Notes: a model not told the origin generated them from the letters alone. Positions 1 to 6,103 are shown, counted from the stretch's first letter. The stretch: 8,487 bases of DNA from Azospirillum sp. 47_25 (GCA_001917125.1 MNTU01000007.1:1-8487); one strand, 5' to 3'. Made by a program: numbers and translations.

Positions 1-99
1 CATCTCCGATGCCTCCTGCAACTGGTACAAATACTGGATACCCTGTTCCGTCGCTCCGGAACGGCCGAGCGGAACATAGACAGTTATTTCCTTTGTCAT
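1..99 (-). CDS. Partial unidentified protein, N-terminal 33 residues
   Basis: A minus-strand frame opens with ATG at 97-99 and stays open to the window edge. It reads MTKEITVYVPLGRSGATEQG and then a glutamine- and tyrosine-rich stretch ending in EASEM. I do not recognise the family. The first five bases, ATGAC, are the outer end of the twin-hairpin repeat at 95-171, so the start codon comes from repeat DNA. The only purine-rich site, GGAG, lies one base before the ATG, too close for a normal Shine-Dalgarno. The frame stays open upstream through the repeat, with another in-frame ATG at 118-120, but that extension is simply translated repeat. The residue mix looks protein-like, but so short a piece cannot be confirmed. 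Confidence 0.4.
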   Translation of the reverse strand, partial: MTKEITVYVPLGRSGATEQGIQYLYQLQEASEM

Positions 100-171
100 G
101 CTCCGGCTTGACCGGGGCATCTTGAGGATTGGCGGCGGCAGAGGGATTACCCGATCAAGTCGGGTAATGAC
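95..171. repeat. 77-bp twin-hairpin (REP/MITE-like) intergenic element
   Basis: Two 27-bp ends (95-121 and 145-171) form an imperfect terminal inverted repeat, 20 of 27 identical, bounded by GTCAT and ATGAC. Each end is also a hairpin. The left one pairs 98-106 with 112-120 (9 bp including one T-G wobble, loop CTTGA). The right one pairs 146-154 with 160-168 (9 bp perfect, loop TCAAG). The two loops are reverse complements. A 23-bp G-rich spacer separates them. This architecture is typical of dispersed, non-autonomous bacterial palindromic repeats. Only one copy lies in the window, so dispersal in the genome is inferred. Confidence 0.75.
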
Positions 172-254
172 AGAAAAAGAGGAGAATACCGGAGGATAAT
201 GACAGAGGAAGATGTCAGGAAATGACGATAAGAAAGGGAAAGTTGGTAATGACA
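165..254 (+). repeat. Degenerate TAATGACA-type direct repeats
   Basis: The motif TAATGACA occurs at 165-172, 197-204 and 247-254, with a weaker AATGAC at 221-226. The copies are 23-32 bases apart and separated by purine-rich AGAAAAAGAGG-like DNA. The first copy is the outer end of the twin-hairpin element, so the tract looks like partial copies or remnants of that end. It overlaps the 5' part of the following open frame. Confidence 0.5.
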
Positions 255-742
255 ACAAAAGAAAAAAGCCGCTAACGGCAGTGAGAGAAACAAGTCGGAT
301 AATTTTGACCTCGGCGATTGTCGGCAATGCTTATGCCCAGACCTGCGGCGCTCAACCTTCATGCTCAAGCCTCGGGTATACTTATACCGGAAGTACCTCT
401 GACTGTCTCAGTCCCGCTCTCAAGTGCCCCTTTAACACATCCTATTTTAATTGCGTTAAGAAAGCGGATGTGGTTAAGAATATGGTTTTAGATTGGAGTA
501 AAAAGAAATCAATTAATCCGACTTCTTCAACTTATTATCCGACCAGTTATGGCATTGTTATTGGCAGGATTCAAGATATTGATAATGTTGGGGCAGGGGT
601 TAACATTAATGGTATTTCTGTGTCCTCTACAGGGGTTAGAAGTATGTGGACACATTTTTATGCGCAAGTAGCTCCTGGAGATTATGTGAAAGCAACAGGA
701 CGAAATCCCGATTTTTACTTCGTTCCTTACAAGAACCTCTAA
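212..742 (+). CDS. Putative exported cysteine-rich protein of unknown function
   Basis: I do not recognise the family. From ATG212 the frame gives 176 residues. The first 23 are highly charged (GNDDKKGKVGNDNKRKK) and encoded by repeat-like DNA. Residues 30-42 (IILTSAIVGNAYA, then QTCG) look like the core and AXA-type cleavage site of a signal peptide. An in-frame GTG at 281 (residue 24) would give a 153-residue protein with a compact signal peptide, although no good ribosome site precedes it. The site before ATG212 (GAGG, 205-208) is only three bases away. The mature part has cysteines 45, 51, 65, 72 and 81 in a C-x5-C-x13-C-x6-C-x8-C pattern around SLGYTYTG and KCPFN. A cysteine-free, aromatic- and glycine-rich C-terminal domain follows. 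Secretion and disulfides are inferred. The gene is visibly AT-richer than the recN-to-ftsI core, which suggests accessory or transferred DNA. Confidence 0.6.
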   Translation: MSGNDDKKGKVGNDNKRKKPLTAVRETSRIILTSAIVGNAYAQTCGAQPSCSSLGYTYTGSTSDCLSPALKCPFNTSYFNCVKKADVVKNMVLDWSKKKSINPTSSTYYPTSYGIVIGRIQDIDNVGAGVNINGISVSSTGVRSMWTHFYAQVAPGDYVKATGRNPDFYFVPYKNL

Positions 743-774
743 AGTAAACCCCGCATTACGCGGGGTTCTTTAGA
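738..774. terminator. Bidirectional terminator between convergent genes
   Basis: An inner 8-bp GC-rich stem pairs 747-754 (AACCCCGC) with 760-767 (GCGGGGTT) around a 5-base loop. An outer arm TCTAAAG (738-744) pairs perfectly with CTTTAGA (768-774), leaving only TA unpaired. The T-rich flank is present on both strands. The dyad includes the stop codon of the gene on its left (740-742) and ends one base before the recN stop (775-777), as expected for a terminator serving both. Confidence 0.85.
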
Positions 775-2442
775 TTATTCAGCCCCGATAAGCACTTTGG
801 CGGCGGCGCGGGCGGCATCGGTAATCACTTCTCCCGCCAGCATACGGGCGATTTCCTCGGATTTTTCGATTTTGGTCAATTCGCGAACCGTGGTTGTGGT
901 GACGTTGCCGGCCGTTGATTTTTCGACCTTGAAATGATTGTTGCCACAGGCGGCAACTTGCGGAGAATGGGTAACGACCAGCACCTGAACATCGCGGGCC
1001 AGACGAGCCAGGCGTTCGCCGACAGCCTGAGCGGTAGCACCGCCGACACCTGCATCAACTTCATCAAAAATCATGGTAGCGACGCTTGAACTCTGTGCCA
1101 GATTAACTTTCAAAGCCAGCATAAAGCGTGCCAGTTCGCCGCCGGAAGCAATTTTATTCAGAGGTCCCTGCGGTGAATTGGGATTGGTGGCGACCGTAAA
1201 GTAAACGTTGTTAAAACCTTTTTCACTCCACCCGCTTTCGTCCATTTTTTCCACAACGGTAACAAATCTGGCCTTTTCCATTTTCAGCGGAGGCAACTCG
1301 GACATCACTTTGTTGTCCAACTGCAATGCCGCGGCCTGACGGGCAGAACTCAACTCATTGGCAGCTTTGACATAATCCAGTTTGGCTGTGTCCTCAGCTT
1401 TCCGCAGGGCGGCAATTCCCTCTTCACCCAGTTCTATGGTTGACAGGCGATTGCGGAAATCAGCCAAAGTCTGCGGCAAATCGCTGACGGCGACGTTATG
1501 TTTGCGGGCCAGACCGCGCAAGGCGTAAAGACGCTCTTCAATGTTCTCCAGTTCATTTTGATTAAGGCTGACGTTATGAGAAACCTCTTCAAGCTCGTTG
1601 ACGGTTTCGGAAATGTCTATCAGAGCCTGATCCAGCATATCAATAATCGTTTGATAACGCCCGTCAACCAGCGTATTGGCCTTGTCCATTGCCGACTGAG
1701 CCGAGCGGATGGCACCCTGAACGTCAGCTCTTTCGGTTAAAGCGCCATAGGCATAGTTCAGACTGTCGATGATTTTTTCGGCGTTCATCATTTCCTGCCG
1801 TTTTTTGCCGAGTTCGTCTTCTTCATCCGGCCGGGGATTCATTTTTTCCAATTCATCAACCCAATGACGCAGATTTTCTTCATCTTCTTTGGCACGGGCA
1901 ATGTTTTTTTCTGCCTCCTGGCGGGCGGCACGAGCCTTTTTATAGGCGGCAAAAGCAGCAGCCGTTCGTTCGACCAACGGTTTGTAAGCCCCGTAAGCAT
2001 CCAACACGTCAAGATGATTGGCCGGGTTTAACAGCCCCTGATTATCAAACTGGCCGTGAACCTCTACCAGATATTTGCCGATTTCTTTCAACAGCTTAGC
2101 TCCGGCCGGCTGGTCGTTGATGAAGATTTTTCCTTTGCCGTCGCGGGTCAGGCTGCGCTTTATCAAAAGTTCGTCATCGGCCTCGATTTCATATTCATCC
2201 AACAGGGCGCGCAGGGCTGGCGTTTGTTTTTGCAAACTGAACTGGGCGGTAACGCTCAATTTGTCTTCCCCCTGCCGTATCAGCGAGGTTTCGGCCCGGT
2301 TGCCCAGCACCAATCCGAGCGAATCCAACAGAATGGATTTGCCGGCGCCGGTTTCGCCGGTCAGCACGCTTAAGCCGGATTTGAAGTCCAAATCCAGCTT
2401 ATCAATCAAAACTACATTGCGAATCGAAAGAGATTGCAGCAT
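775..2442 (-). CDS. recN: DNA repair protein RecN (SMC-like ATPase)
   Basis: RecN is a cytoplasmic SMC-like ATPase that acts in recombinational repair of double-strand breaks. The 555-residue length is normal for the family. The N-terminal ATPase half carries Walker A GETGAGKS at residues 29-36. The central part, roughly 155-380, is rich in charged heptad-like helices, as expected for the coiled-coil arm. The C-terminal half has the ABC signature SGGEL from residue 433, Walker B MIFDEVDAG with D460 and E461, and the H-loop VTHSPQ with H492. It is the last gene of the minus-strand block, 13 bases after bamD. An AGGA site at 2454-2457 overlaps the bamD stop codon and lies 11 bases before the ATG, slightly far. 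No LexA-like box is evident in front of it, which fits transcription with lpxC and bamD. Confidence 0.97.
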   Translation of the reverse strand: MLQSLSIRNVVLIDKLDLDFKSGLSVLTGETGAGKSILLDSLGLVLGNRAETSLIRQGEDKLSVTAQFSLQKQTPALRALLDEYEIEADDELLIKRSLTRDGKGKIFINDQPAGAKLLKEIGKYLVEVHGQFDNQGLLNPANHLDVLDAYGAYKPLVERTAAAFAAYKKARAARQEAEKNIARAKEDEENLRHWVDELEKMNPRPDEEDELGKKRQEMMNAEKIIDSLNYAYGALTERADVQGAIRSAQSAMDKANTLVDGRYQTIIDMLDQALIDISETVNELEEVSHNVSLNQNELENIEERLYALRGLARKHNVAVSDLPQTLADFRNRLSTIELGEEGIAALRKAEDTAKLDYVKAANELSSARQAAALQLDNKVMSELPPLKMEKARFVTVVEKMDESGWSEKGFNNVYFTVATNPNSPQGPLNKIASGGELARFMLALKVNLAQSSSVATMIFDEVDAGVGGATAQAVGERLARLARDVQVLVVTHSPQVAACGNNHFKVEKSTAGNVTTTTVRELTKIEKSEEIARMLAGEVITDAARAAAKVLIGAE

Positions 2443-2455
2443 TTAAGCGCCAGTC

Positions 2456-3202
2456 CTATTTTTTGTTGACAATTTTCCGGGCCTGAGCCGTCCAGCTGCT
2501 TTTCGGGTAATTATATTCCAAAACCTGAAAAGCCGTGAGCGCATCGTCATTTAACCCGAGAATGGTATATAATTCAACCTGACGGTAAAGTCCTTCCTCA
2601 ATATGGGAAGTGGTTTGATAATTATTTACTACGGTTGAGAACCGGTTCAACGCGGAAAGATAGTTTTTCTGATTGAGGTAATAGCGGCCGACTTCCATTT
2701 CTTTGCCGGCCAGATGATCGTTGGTCAGAGCAATTTTCATTGACGCATCCTGCGCATAAGGAGTTCCCGGGAAGCGGATAATCACCTGTTCCAGCGCAGC
2801 CATGGCGCGGGCGGTGTTGCTCTGGTCTTTGGTCACGTCGGTTATCTGATCATAATAACACAGGGCTTTCATATAATAAGCGTAGGCTATGTCTTTGTTG
2901 CCGGGATGATATTTGATAAAACGGTCAAGACTGATGACGGCATCGTCATAACTGCCGTCTTTATAATAAGCATAAGCGCCCATCAGTTTGGCCTTAACCG
3001 CCCATTTGGAATAAGGATGTTCAAGCTCGACTTTTTCAAAAGTTTCCGCGGCTTTCTTATAGGAGGTTTTCTGCAACAAATCAAAAGCCTGATTGTAAAG
3101 GACTTCCGCCGACGGGTTCAAAACCTCTTCCTTGGTGGAAGAGCAGCCCGCAACGAGCATCAGAGCCAGAGAAAGAAATAAAATATGCTTCATCTTTTTC
3201 AT
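2456..3202 (-). CDS. bamD: Outer membrane assembly lipoprotein BamD
   Basis: BamD is the essential lipoprotein partner of BamA in the complex that inserts beta-barrel proteins into the outer membrane. The 248-residue product begins with a lipoprotein signal peptide: MKKMK, a leucine-rich core, and lipobox LVAGC with the lipidated cysteine at residue 20. The rest is tetratricopeptide-type helical repeats. It contains family-typical pieces such as the YNQAFDLL, AAETFEKVELEHPYSKWA and RFPGTPYAQDA segments, and a VGRYYL stretch near the centre. The start at 3202 is supported by AAGGA at 3209-3213, five to seven bases upstream; an in-frame ATG three codons later is less well placed. The Shine-Dalgarno overlaps the lpxC stop codon (3212-3214), which indicates co-transcription and probably coupled translation. 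The lpxC-bamD-recN order is characteristic of Alphaproteobacteria. Confidence 0.96.
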   Translation of the reverse strand: MKKMKHILFLSLALMLVAGCSSTKEEVLNPSAEVLYNQAFDLLQKTSYKKAAETFEKVELEHPYSKWAVKAKLMGAYAYYKDGSYDDAVISLDRFIKYHPGNKDIAYAYYMKALCYYDQITDVTKDQSNTARAMAALEQVIIRFPGTPYAQDASMKIALTNDHLAGKEMEVGRYYLNQKNYLSALNRFSTVVNNYQTTSHIEEGLYRQVELYTILGLNDDALTAFQVLEYNYPKSSWTAQARKIVNKK

Positions 3203-3211
3203 CTTAAATCC

Positions 3212-4060
3212 TTAAACTAATTCATAATTCGAACGATCGGCAAACAATTTCTTCAATAATTCGTTATTATGGTAATGTCCGGTTTTATTGGCGGTCAGTT
3301 TTCCGATAATATAGTATCCGGAAGTATATAAATCACCGATGGCGTCAAGAACTTTATGATTAACGCATTCATCGGCAACACGGAAACCTTCCGGATTCAG
3401 AACCGTTTCGCCGTCAAGCACCACCGCGTTTTCCAGGCTGCCGCCTTTAATCAGGCCGATCGACTGCAGATAGTCCACCTGATATTTTTCGCAAAACGTA
3501 CGGCAGGGAGCAATTTCAGCGGCAAAGACATCCCGGTCTATTTTGCCGTCAAAAACCTGATGCCCGACAATTCGGGAAGGAAATTCTATTTCAAAACGAA
3601 TTGAAAAATCAGCGGCAGGCTCCAGACTAACTTCGTTTCCCTTGTCATCGGCAAAGCTGACTTTCCGCAAAACCCGGAGACGTTTCCGCGGCAATTCCCG
3701 GCTGAGCAGTTCGGCGGCGGAAAGCAGGTCATAAAAAGGCTTGGCGCTGCCGTCCATAATCGGCAGTTCCTGATTGTCAACCTCAATCAGGGCATTATCC
3801 ACCCCGACCATGCGGAGTGCGGCCATCAGATGTTCGACAGTGCTGACAAAAGCGCCCTTGCCGTCACTGAGACATGTACAATTACGGGTGTCGGCAACTT
3901 GCGTATAAAGGGCGGGAATCAACGGACGTCCGGGCAGGTCCGTCCGGCAGAAAACAATCCCATGGTTTGCCGGCGCCGGCAGAAAAGTCATTTTGACCTT
4001 ACATCCGGAATGAAGACCGATACCTTCAACGGTAAGGGGATTTTTTAATGTCTGCTGCAT
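3212..4060 (-). CDS. lpxC: UDP-3-O-acyl-N-acetylglucosamine deacetylase LpxC
   Basis: LpxC is the zinc-dependent cytoplasmic deacetylase that performs the committed step of lipid A synthesis. From ATG 4060 the protein has 282 residues, a little short of the usual 300 or so. It has the N-terminal LTVEGIGLHSG segment. Residues E76 and H77 lie in STVEHLMAAL, H235 and D239 in NHKVLDAIGD, and H262 in KTGHYHNN. These correspond to the catalytic glutamate, the three zinc ligands and the catalytic histidine of the E. coli enzyme. The frame could start at TTG 4075, but AAAGGA at 4067-4072 lies six bases before ATG 4060 and would fall inside the longer version, so I take the ATG. Only 20 bases separate this ATG from the rnpB 3' end. 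In many Alphaproteobacteria lpxC follows ftsZ; here it follows rnpB. Confidence 0.96.
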   Translation of the reverse strand: MQQTLKNPLTVEGIGLHSGCKVKMTFLPAPANHGIVFCRTDLPGRPLIPALYTQVADTRNCTCLSDGKGAFVSTVEHLMAALRMVGVDNALIEVDNQELPIMDGSAKPFYDLLSAAELLSRELPRKRLRVLRKVSFADDKGNEVSLEPAADFSIRFEIEFPSRIVGHQVFDGKIDRDVFAAEIAPCRTFCEKYQVDYLQSIGLIKGGSLENAVVLDGETVLNPEGFRVADECVNHKVLDAIGDLYTSGYYIIGKLTANKTGHYHNNELLKKLFADRSNYELV

Positions 4061-4066
4061 TTGCCG

Positions 4067-4072
4067 TCCTTT
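4067..4072 (-). promoter_or_regulatory. lpxC ribosome binding site deciding the ATG 4060 start
   Basis: On the minus strand AAAGGA is followed by the six-base spacer CGGCAA and then ATG at 4058-4060. This places initiation at 4060 rather than at the in-frame TTG at 4073-4075. The site sits within the 20-base gap after rnpB, so the gap is almost entirely the lpxC ribosome binding region. Confidence 0.8.
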
Positions 4073-4080
4073 CAAAATTC

Positions 4081-4463
4081 TACACAGGCAATCTGTAAGC
4101 CGGGTTCTGTCCTCGTAAACGAGGGATAGCTATTCATCTCGGCACGACGTCACCGGCGTGCTCAGTGCGACCTACCTCTGGAGCAGAGTGGAAACCCTCC
4201 GTCATAACTGCAAACGCAGCCCTCCTAACTTGGTCTTGCTTCGAACAGGGTTTGCCCTGACCAGACGACATTACTGCCGCTGCGGTGAGCTCTTACCTCG
4301 CCTTTTCATCCTTACCGGCCGAAACCGGCGGTTATTTTCTGTGGCACTTTCCCTTGGATTACTCCAGCCAGACGTTATCTGGTATTCCGTTTCCTTGAAG
4401 CCCGGACTTTCCTCACCCCTGGATTTTCCTTTCCCGGGCGCAGCTATCCGACTGCCTGTGAAT
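4081..4463 (-). ncRNA. rnpB: RNase P RNA (M1 RNA), bacterial type A
   Basis: This is the catalytic RNA of RNase P, which removes 5' leaders from tRNA precursors. On the minus strand the conserved P4 segment GAGGAAAGUCCGGGC lies at 4400-4414. A CACAGAAA element lies near 4336-4345. The 3' conserved segment ACAGAACCCGGCUUACAG lies at 4093-4110. The ends pair as helix P1: CACAGGCA (4453-4460) with TGCCTGTG (4083-4090). The length of about 383 nt and the presence of internal hairpins fit type A RNAs of Alphaproteobacteria. The 5' end is set from the predicted promoter and P1 and may be off by a few bases. No intrinsic terminator follows the 3' end; the sequence passes straight into the lpxC ribosome binding site. 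It is divergent from mraZ. Confidence 0.95.
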
Positions 4464-4468
4464 GACAG

Positions 4469-4495
4469 ACTATACGGTCAGGGCAATTATTGCAA
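4469..4495 (-). promoter_or_regulatory. Probable rnpB promoter (sigma-70 type)
   Basis: On the minus strand TATAGT (4469-4474) matches a -10 box in five of six positions. Its distance predicts a transcript starting near 4463, just before the P1 helix of RNase P RNA. A weaker TTGCAA (4490-4495) lies 15 bases upstream as a possible -35. No clear terminator or other promoter separates rnpB from lpxC, so this promoter may also serve lpxC-bamD-recN. Confidence 0.6.
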
Positions 4496-4642
4496 GAAAT
4501 TTGTGCAGAAATTAAAAACCCTGCGCAAAAAAATATCCCCATTTTTTTATTTAAACAAAAGTCAAGCCCGGCAAGGCCTTGGAGCGAATCGCTTTCCGCA
4601 TAAACAGAACAGAATCAGAACAGTTAACAAAATCCTAAAAAT

Positions 4643-4667
4643 TCCCATTGATTCCCATATTTTCCCA
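4643..4667 (-). promoter_or_regulatory. MraZ operator: three TGGGA direct repeats
   Basis: Read on the minus strand, TGGGA occurs at 4663-4667, 4653-4657 and 4643-4647, each followed by A: three identical boxes at an exact 10-bp period. MraZ is known to bind TGGGN repeats separated by 5 bp upstream of its own gene, so the spacing fits. The boxes overlap the -35 and spacer of the predicted mraZ promoter, which fits autorepression. A further TGGGA on the plus strand at 4685-4689 could be an inverted half site near the transcript start. Confidence 0.8.
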
Positions 4668-4676
4668 TGTTATACC
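4648..4676 (+). promoter_or_regulatory. Probable mraZ (dcw cluster) promoter
   Basis: TTGATT at 4648-4653 is followed 17 bases later by TATACC at 4671-4676, with an extended -10 TG at 4668-4669. Transcription would start near 4683, giving a leader of about 33 bases. The MraZ boxes lie across the -35 and spacer. Confidence 0.6.
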
Positions 4677-4703
4677 ATAAGCATTGGGAATTAACGCGGT
4701 AAC

Positions 4704-4718
4704 GGGAGTCGAACATTG
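4704..4718 (+). promoter_or_regulatory. Shine-Dalgarno and TTG start of mraZ
   Basis: GGGAG at 4704-4708 lies seven bases before TTG at 4716-4718. The first ATG of the frame (4737-4739) has a pyrimidine-rich stretch in front and no ribosome site in range. The TTG start also supplies the hydrophobic residues that precede the conserved N-x-V-D-A-K-G-R motif in the family. Confidence 0.7.
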
Positions 4719-5189
4719 AGAAAAACTTTTCTCTTTATGGACACAGTGGTAAACAAGGTCGATGCCAAAGGCCGGGTTTCGCTGCCGTCAGATTACCGCG
4801 CAATCGTTAAAGAATTATCAACCGAAATTGTTTGTTACCGCAGCCTGACCTCTCCCTGCATTGAAGGCTGCCCGGAAGAACTGCTGGAAAAACTGGCCAG
4901 CGACATGGAAAATTCGCTTGATTTCTTTTCACAGGAACAAGACGATCTGACTAATCTGATTTTCGGCGACGCCAAAAGATTCACCTTTGACAGTACCGGA
5001 CGCATCGTGCTGAGCGAAAAGCTGCTGAAGCACGCCGGCATTACCGACACGGCGGTTTTTGTCGGCAAGGGCCGCAAATTTCAAATCTGGAATCCCGACA
5101 AGTGGGCTGAGGAAGAAAGCCGTATCCGCGCCGAAGTGCTGAAAAAGCGCCCCTCGCTCAAATTGCCTGCACAGGAGCCCAAGGCATGA
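4716..5189 (+). CDS. mraZ: Transcriptional regulator MraZ
   Basis: MraZ is a DNA-binding regulator of the AbrB/SpoVT fold that forms ring-shaped oligomers and controls the dcw cluster it heads. The product from the TTG start has 157 residues, near the family norm. Its two swapped-hairpin repeats are visible: NKVDAKGRVSLP with DAKGR at residues 16-20, and FDSTGRIVLS with DSTGR at 92-96. A C-terminal VGKGRKFQIWNPDKW stretch at about 116-130 is also family-typical. The TTG start is chosen because GGGAG lies seven bases upstream; ATG 4737 lacks a ribosome site. Its stop overlaps the rsmH start (ATGA). Three TGGGAA boxes in its promoter suggest autoregulation. Confidence 0.95.
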   Translation: MRKTFLFMDTVVNKVDAKGRVSLPSDYRAIVKELSTEIVCYRSLTSPCIEGCPEELLEKLASDMENSLDFFSQEQDDLTNLIFGDAKRFTFDSTGRIVLSEKLLKHAGITDTAVFVGKGRKFQIWNPDKWAEEESRIRAEVLKKRPSLKLPAQEPKA

Positions 5190-6103
5190 GCGAAAAGCAG
5201 AAACATATTCCGGTTATGCTGAACGAGGTGCTTGCCGCTCTAAATCCGCAGGACGGCGAAACCTATGTTGACGCCACCTTCGGCAACGGCGGCTATACGG
5301 AAGCCATTCTGAAAGCGGCCGACTGCAAAGTGATTGCGATTGACCGCGACCCGACGGTTCTGCCGAGAACCGAAGAATTAAAAGCACTGTACGGTTCCCG
5401 GTTTGAATTCCGCCGGGGACAGTTCAGCGACATCAAAGCACTGATTAATCAACCGGTTAACGGCGTGGTGTTTGATATCGGGGTTTCCTCCATGCAGCTG
5501 GATCAAGCCGAACGCGGCTTTTCTTTTTCCAAAGACGCACCGCTGGATATGCGAATGTCATGTGACGGCGTAACCGCTGCCGAAATCGTTAATGAAACGC
5601 CGGAAAAGGAACTGGCCGACCTGATTTACAAATACGGCGAAGAACGCAAGTCGCGCCAAATTGCCGCCAAAATTGCCGCATATCGGAAGAACAAAGAAAT
5701 TTCAACCACCAAAGAACTGGCGGAAATCATCTATACGGTCATCCACAAAACACCGAACGGCATTGACCCAGCGACCAGAACTTTTCAAGCCCTGCGAATT
5801 GCCGTCAACAACGAGCTCGGCGAATTGGAAAACGGTTTGCGCGGAGCGGTCGATTTGGCCGTTTCGGGCGGGCGAATCGTTGTTGTCAGCTTTCATTCGT
5901 TGGAAGACCGAATCGTCAAAACCTTTTTTAAGGAAAACACCGGCAAAAATGTTCACGTTTCACGCTATCTGCCGGACAACAATATTCAACAAGACAACAG
6001 CATTCTGGCCTCCTGCTCCAAAGCGGTTGCCCCTTCTCAGAACGAGACGGAGGTTAACAGCCGCTCCCGGTCGGCCAAACTGCGCTATGCTGTCAAAAGG
6101 TAA
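5186..6103 (+). CDS. rsmH: 16S rRNA (cytosine-1402-N4)-methyltransferase RsmH
   Basis: RsmH (MraW) uses S-adenosylmethionine to methylate N4 of C1402 in the ribosomal decoding centre. The 305-residue length is typical. The protein opens with HIPVMLNEVL (residues 7-16). The SAM-binding motif DATFGNGGYT is at 29-38 and AIDRDP at 51-56. The conserved FDIGVSSMQLD (96-106), FSFSKDAPLDMRM (112-124), YGEERKSRQIA (150-160), ATRTFQALRIAVN (196-208) and SFHSLEDR (235-242) follow in family order. The ATG overlaps the mraZ stop by four bases, and AGGAG at 5173-5177 lies eight bases upstream, so translation is probably coupled to mraZ. Confidence 0.97.
   Translation: MSEKQKHIPVMLNEVLAALNPQDGETYVDATFGNGGYTEAILKAADCKVIAIDRDPTVLPRTEELKALYGSRFEFRRGQFSDIKALINQPVNGVVFDIGVSSMQLDQAERGFSFSKDAPLDMRMSCDGVTAAEIVNETPEKELADLIYKYGEERKSRQIAAKIAAYRKNKEISTTKELAEIIYTVIHKTPNGIDPATRTFQALRIAVNNELGELENGLRGAVDLAVSGGRIVVVSFHSLEDRIVKTFFKENTGKNVHVSRYLPDNNIQQDNSILASCSKAVAPSQNETEVNSRSRSAKLRYAVKR

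Noticed and set aside
147..368. A 73-codon minus-strand open frame
   Set aside because: It lies opposite the repeat tract and the 5' part of the secreted-protein gene, and its residue mix mirrors purine-rich repeat DNA read backwards.
2056..2446. Overlapping plus-strand open frames of 105 and 123 codons
   Set aside because: They are antisense to the Walker A half of recN, whose minus-strand frame is continuous and carries all family motifs.
4061..4075. TTG 4075 as the lpxC start
   Set aside because: The best ribosome site (AAAGGA, 4067-4072) would then be inside the gene; it is properly placed for ATG 4060.
4501..4527. Hairpin TGTGCAG/CTGCGCA beside an A run, considered as a terminator
   Set aside because: The stem has a mismatch and a 12-base loop, no gene ends nearby on either strand, and the minus-strand side lacks a following T run.
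4560..4565. Minus-strand TTGACT as a -35 box for a second rnpB promoter
   Set aside because: No acceptable -10 box lies 16-18 bases downstream; the nearest AT-rich hexamers are 6 or 22 bases away.
4158..4694. A 178-codon plus-strand open frame
   Set aside because: It is antisense to the RNase P RNA over most of its length and then crosses the promoter and MraZ operator region. Its residue mix is not protein-like, and this is a common false gene opposite rnpB.
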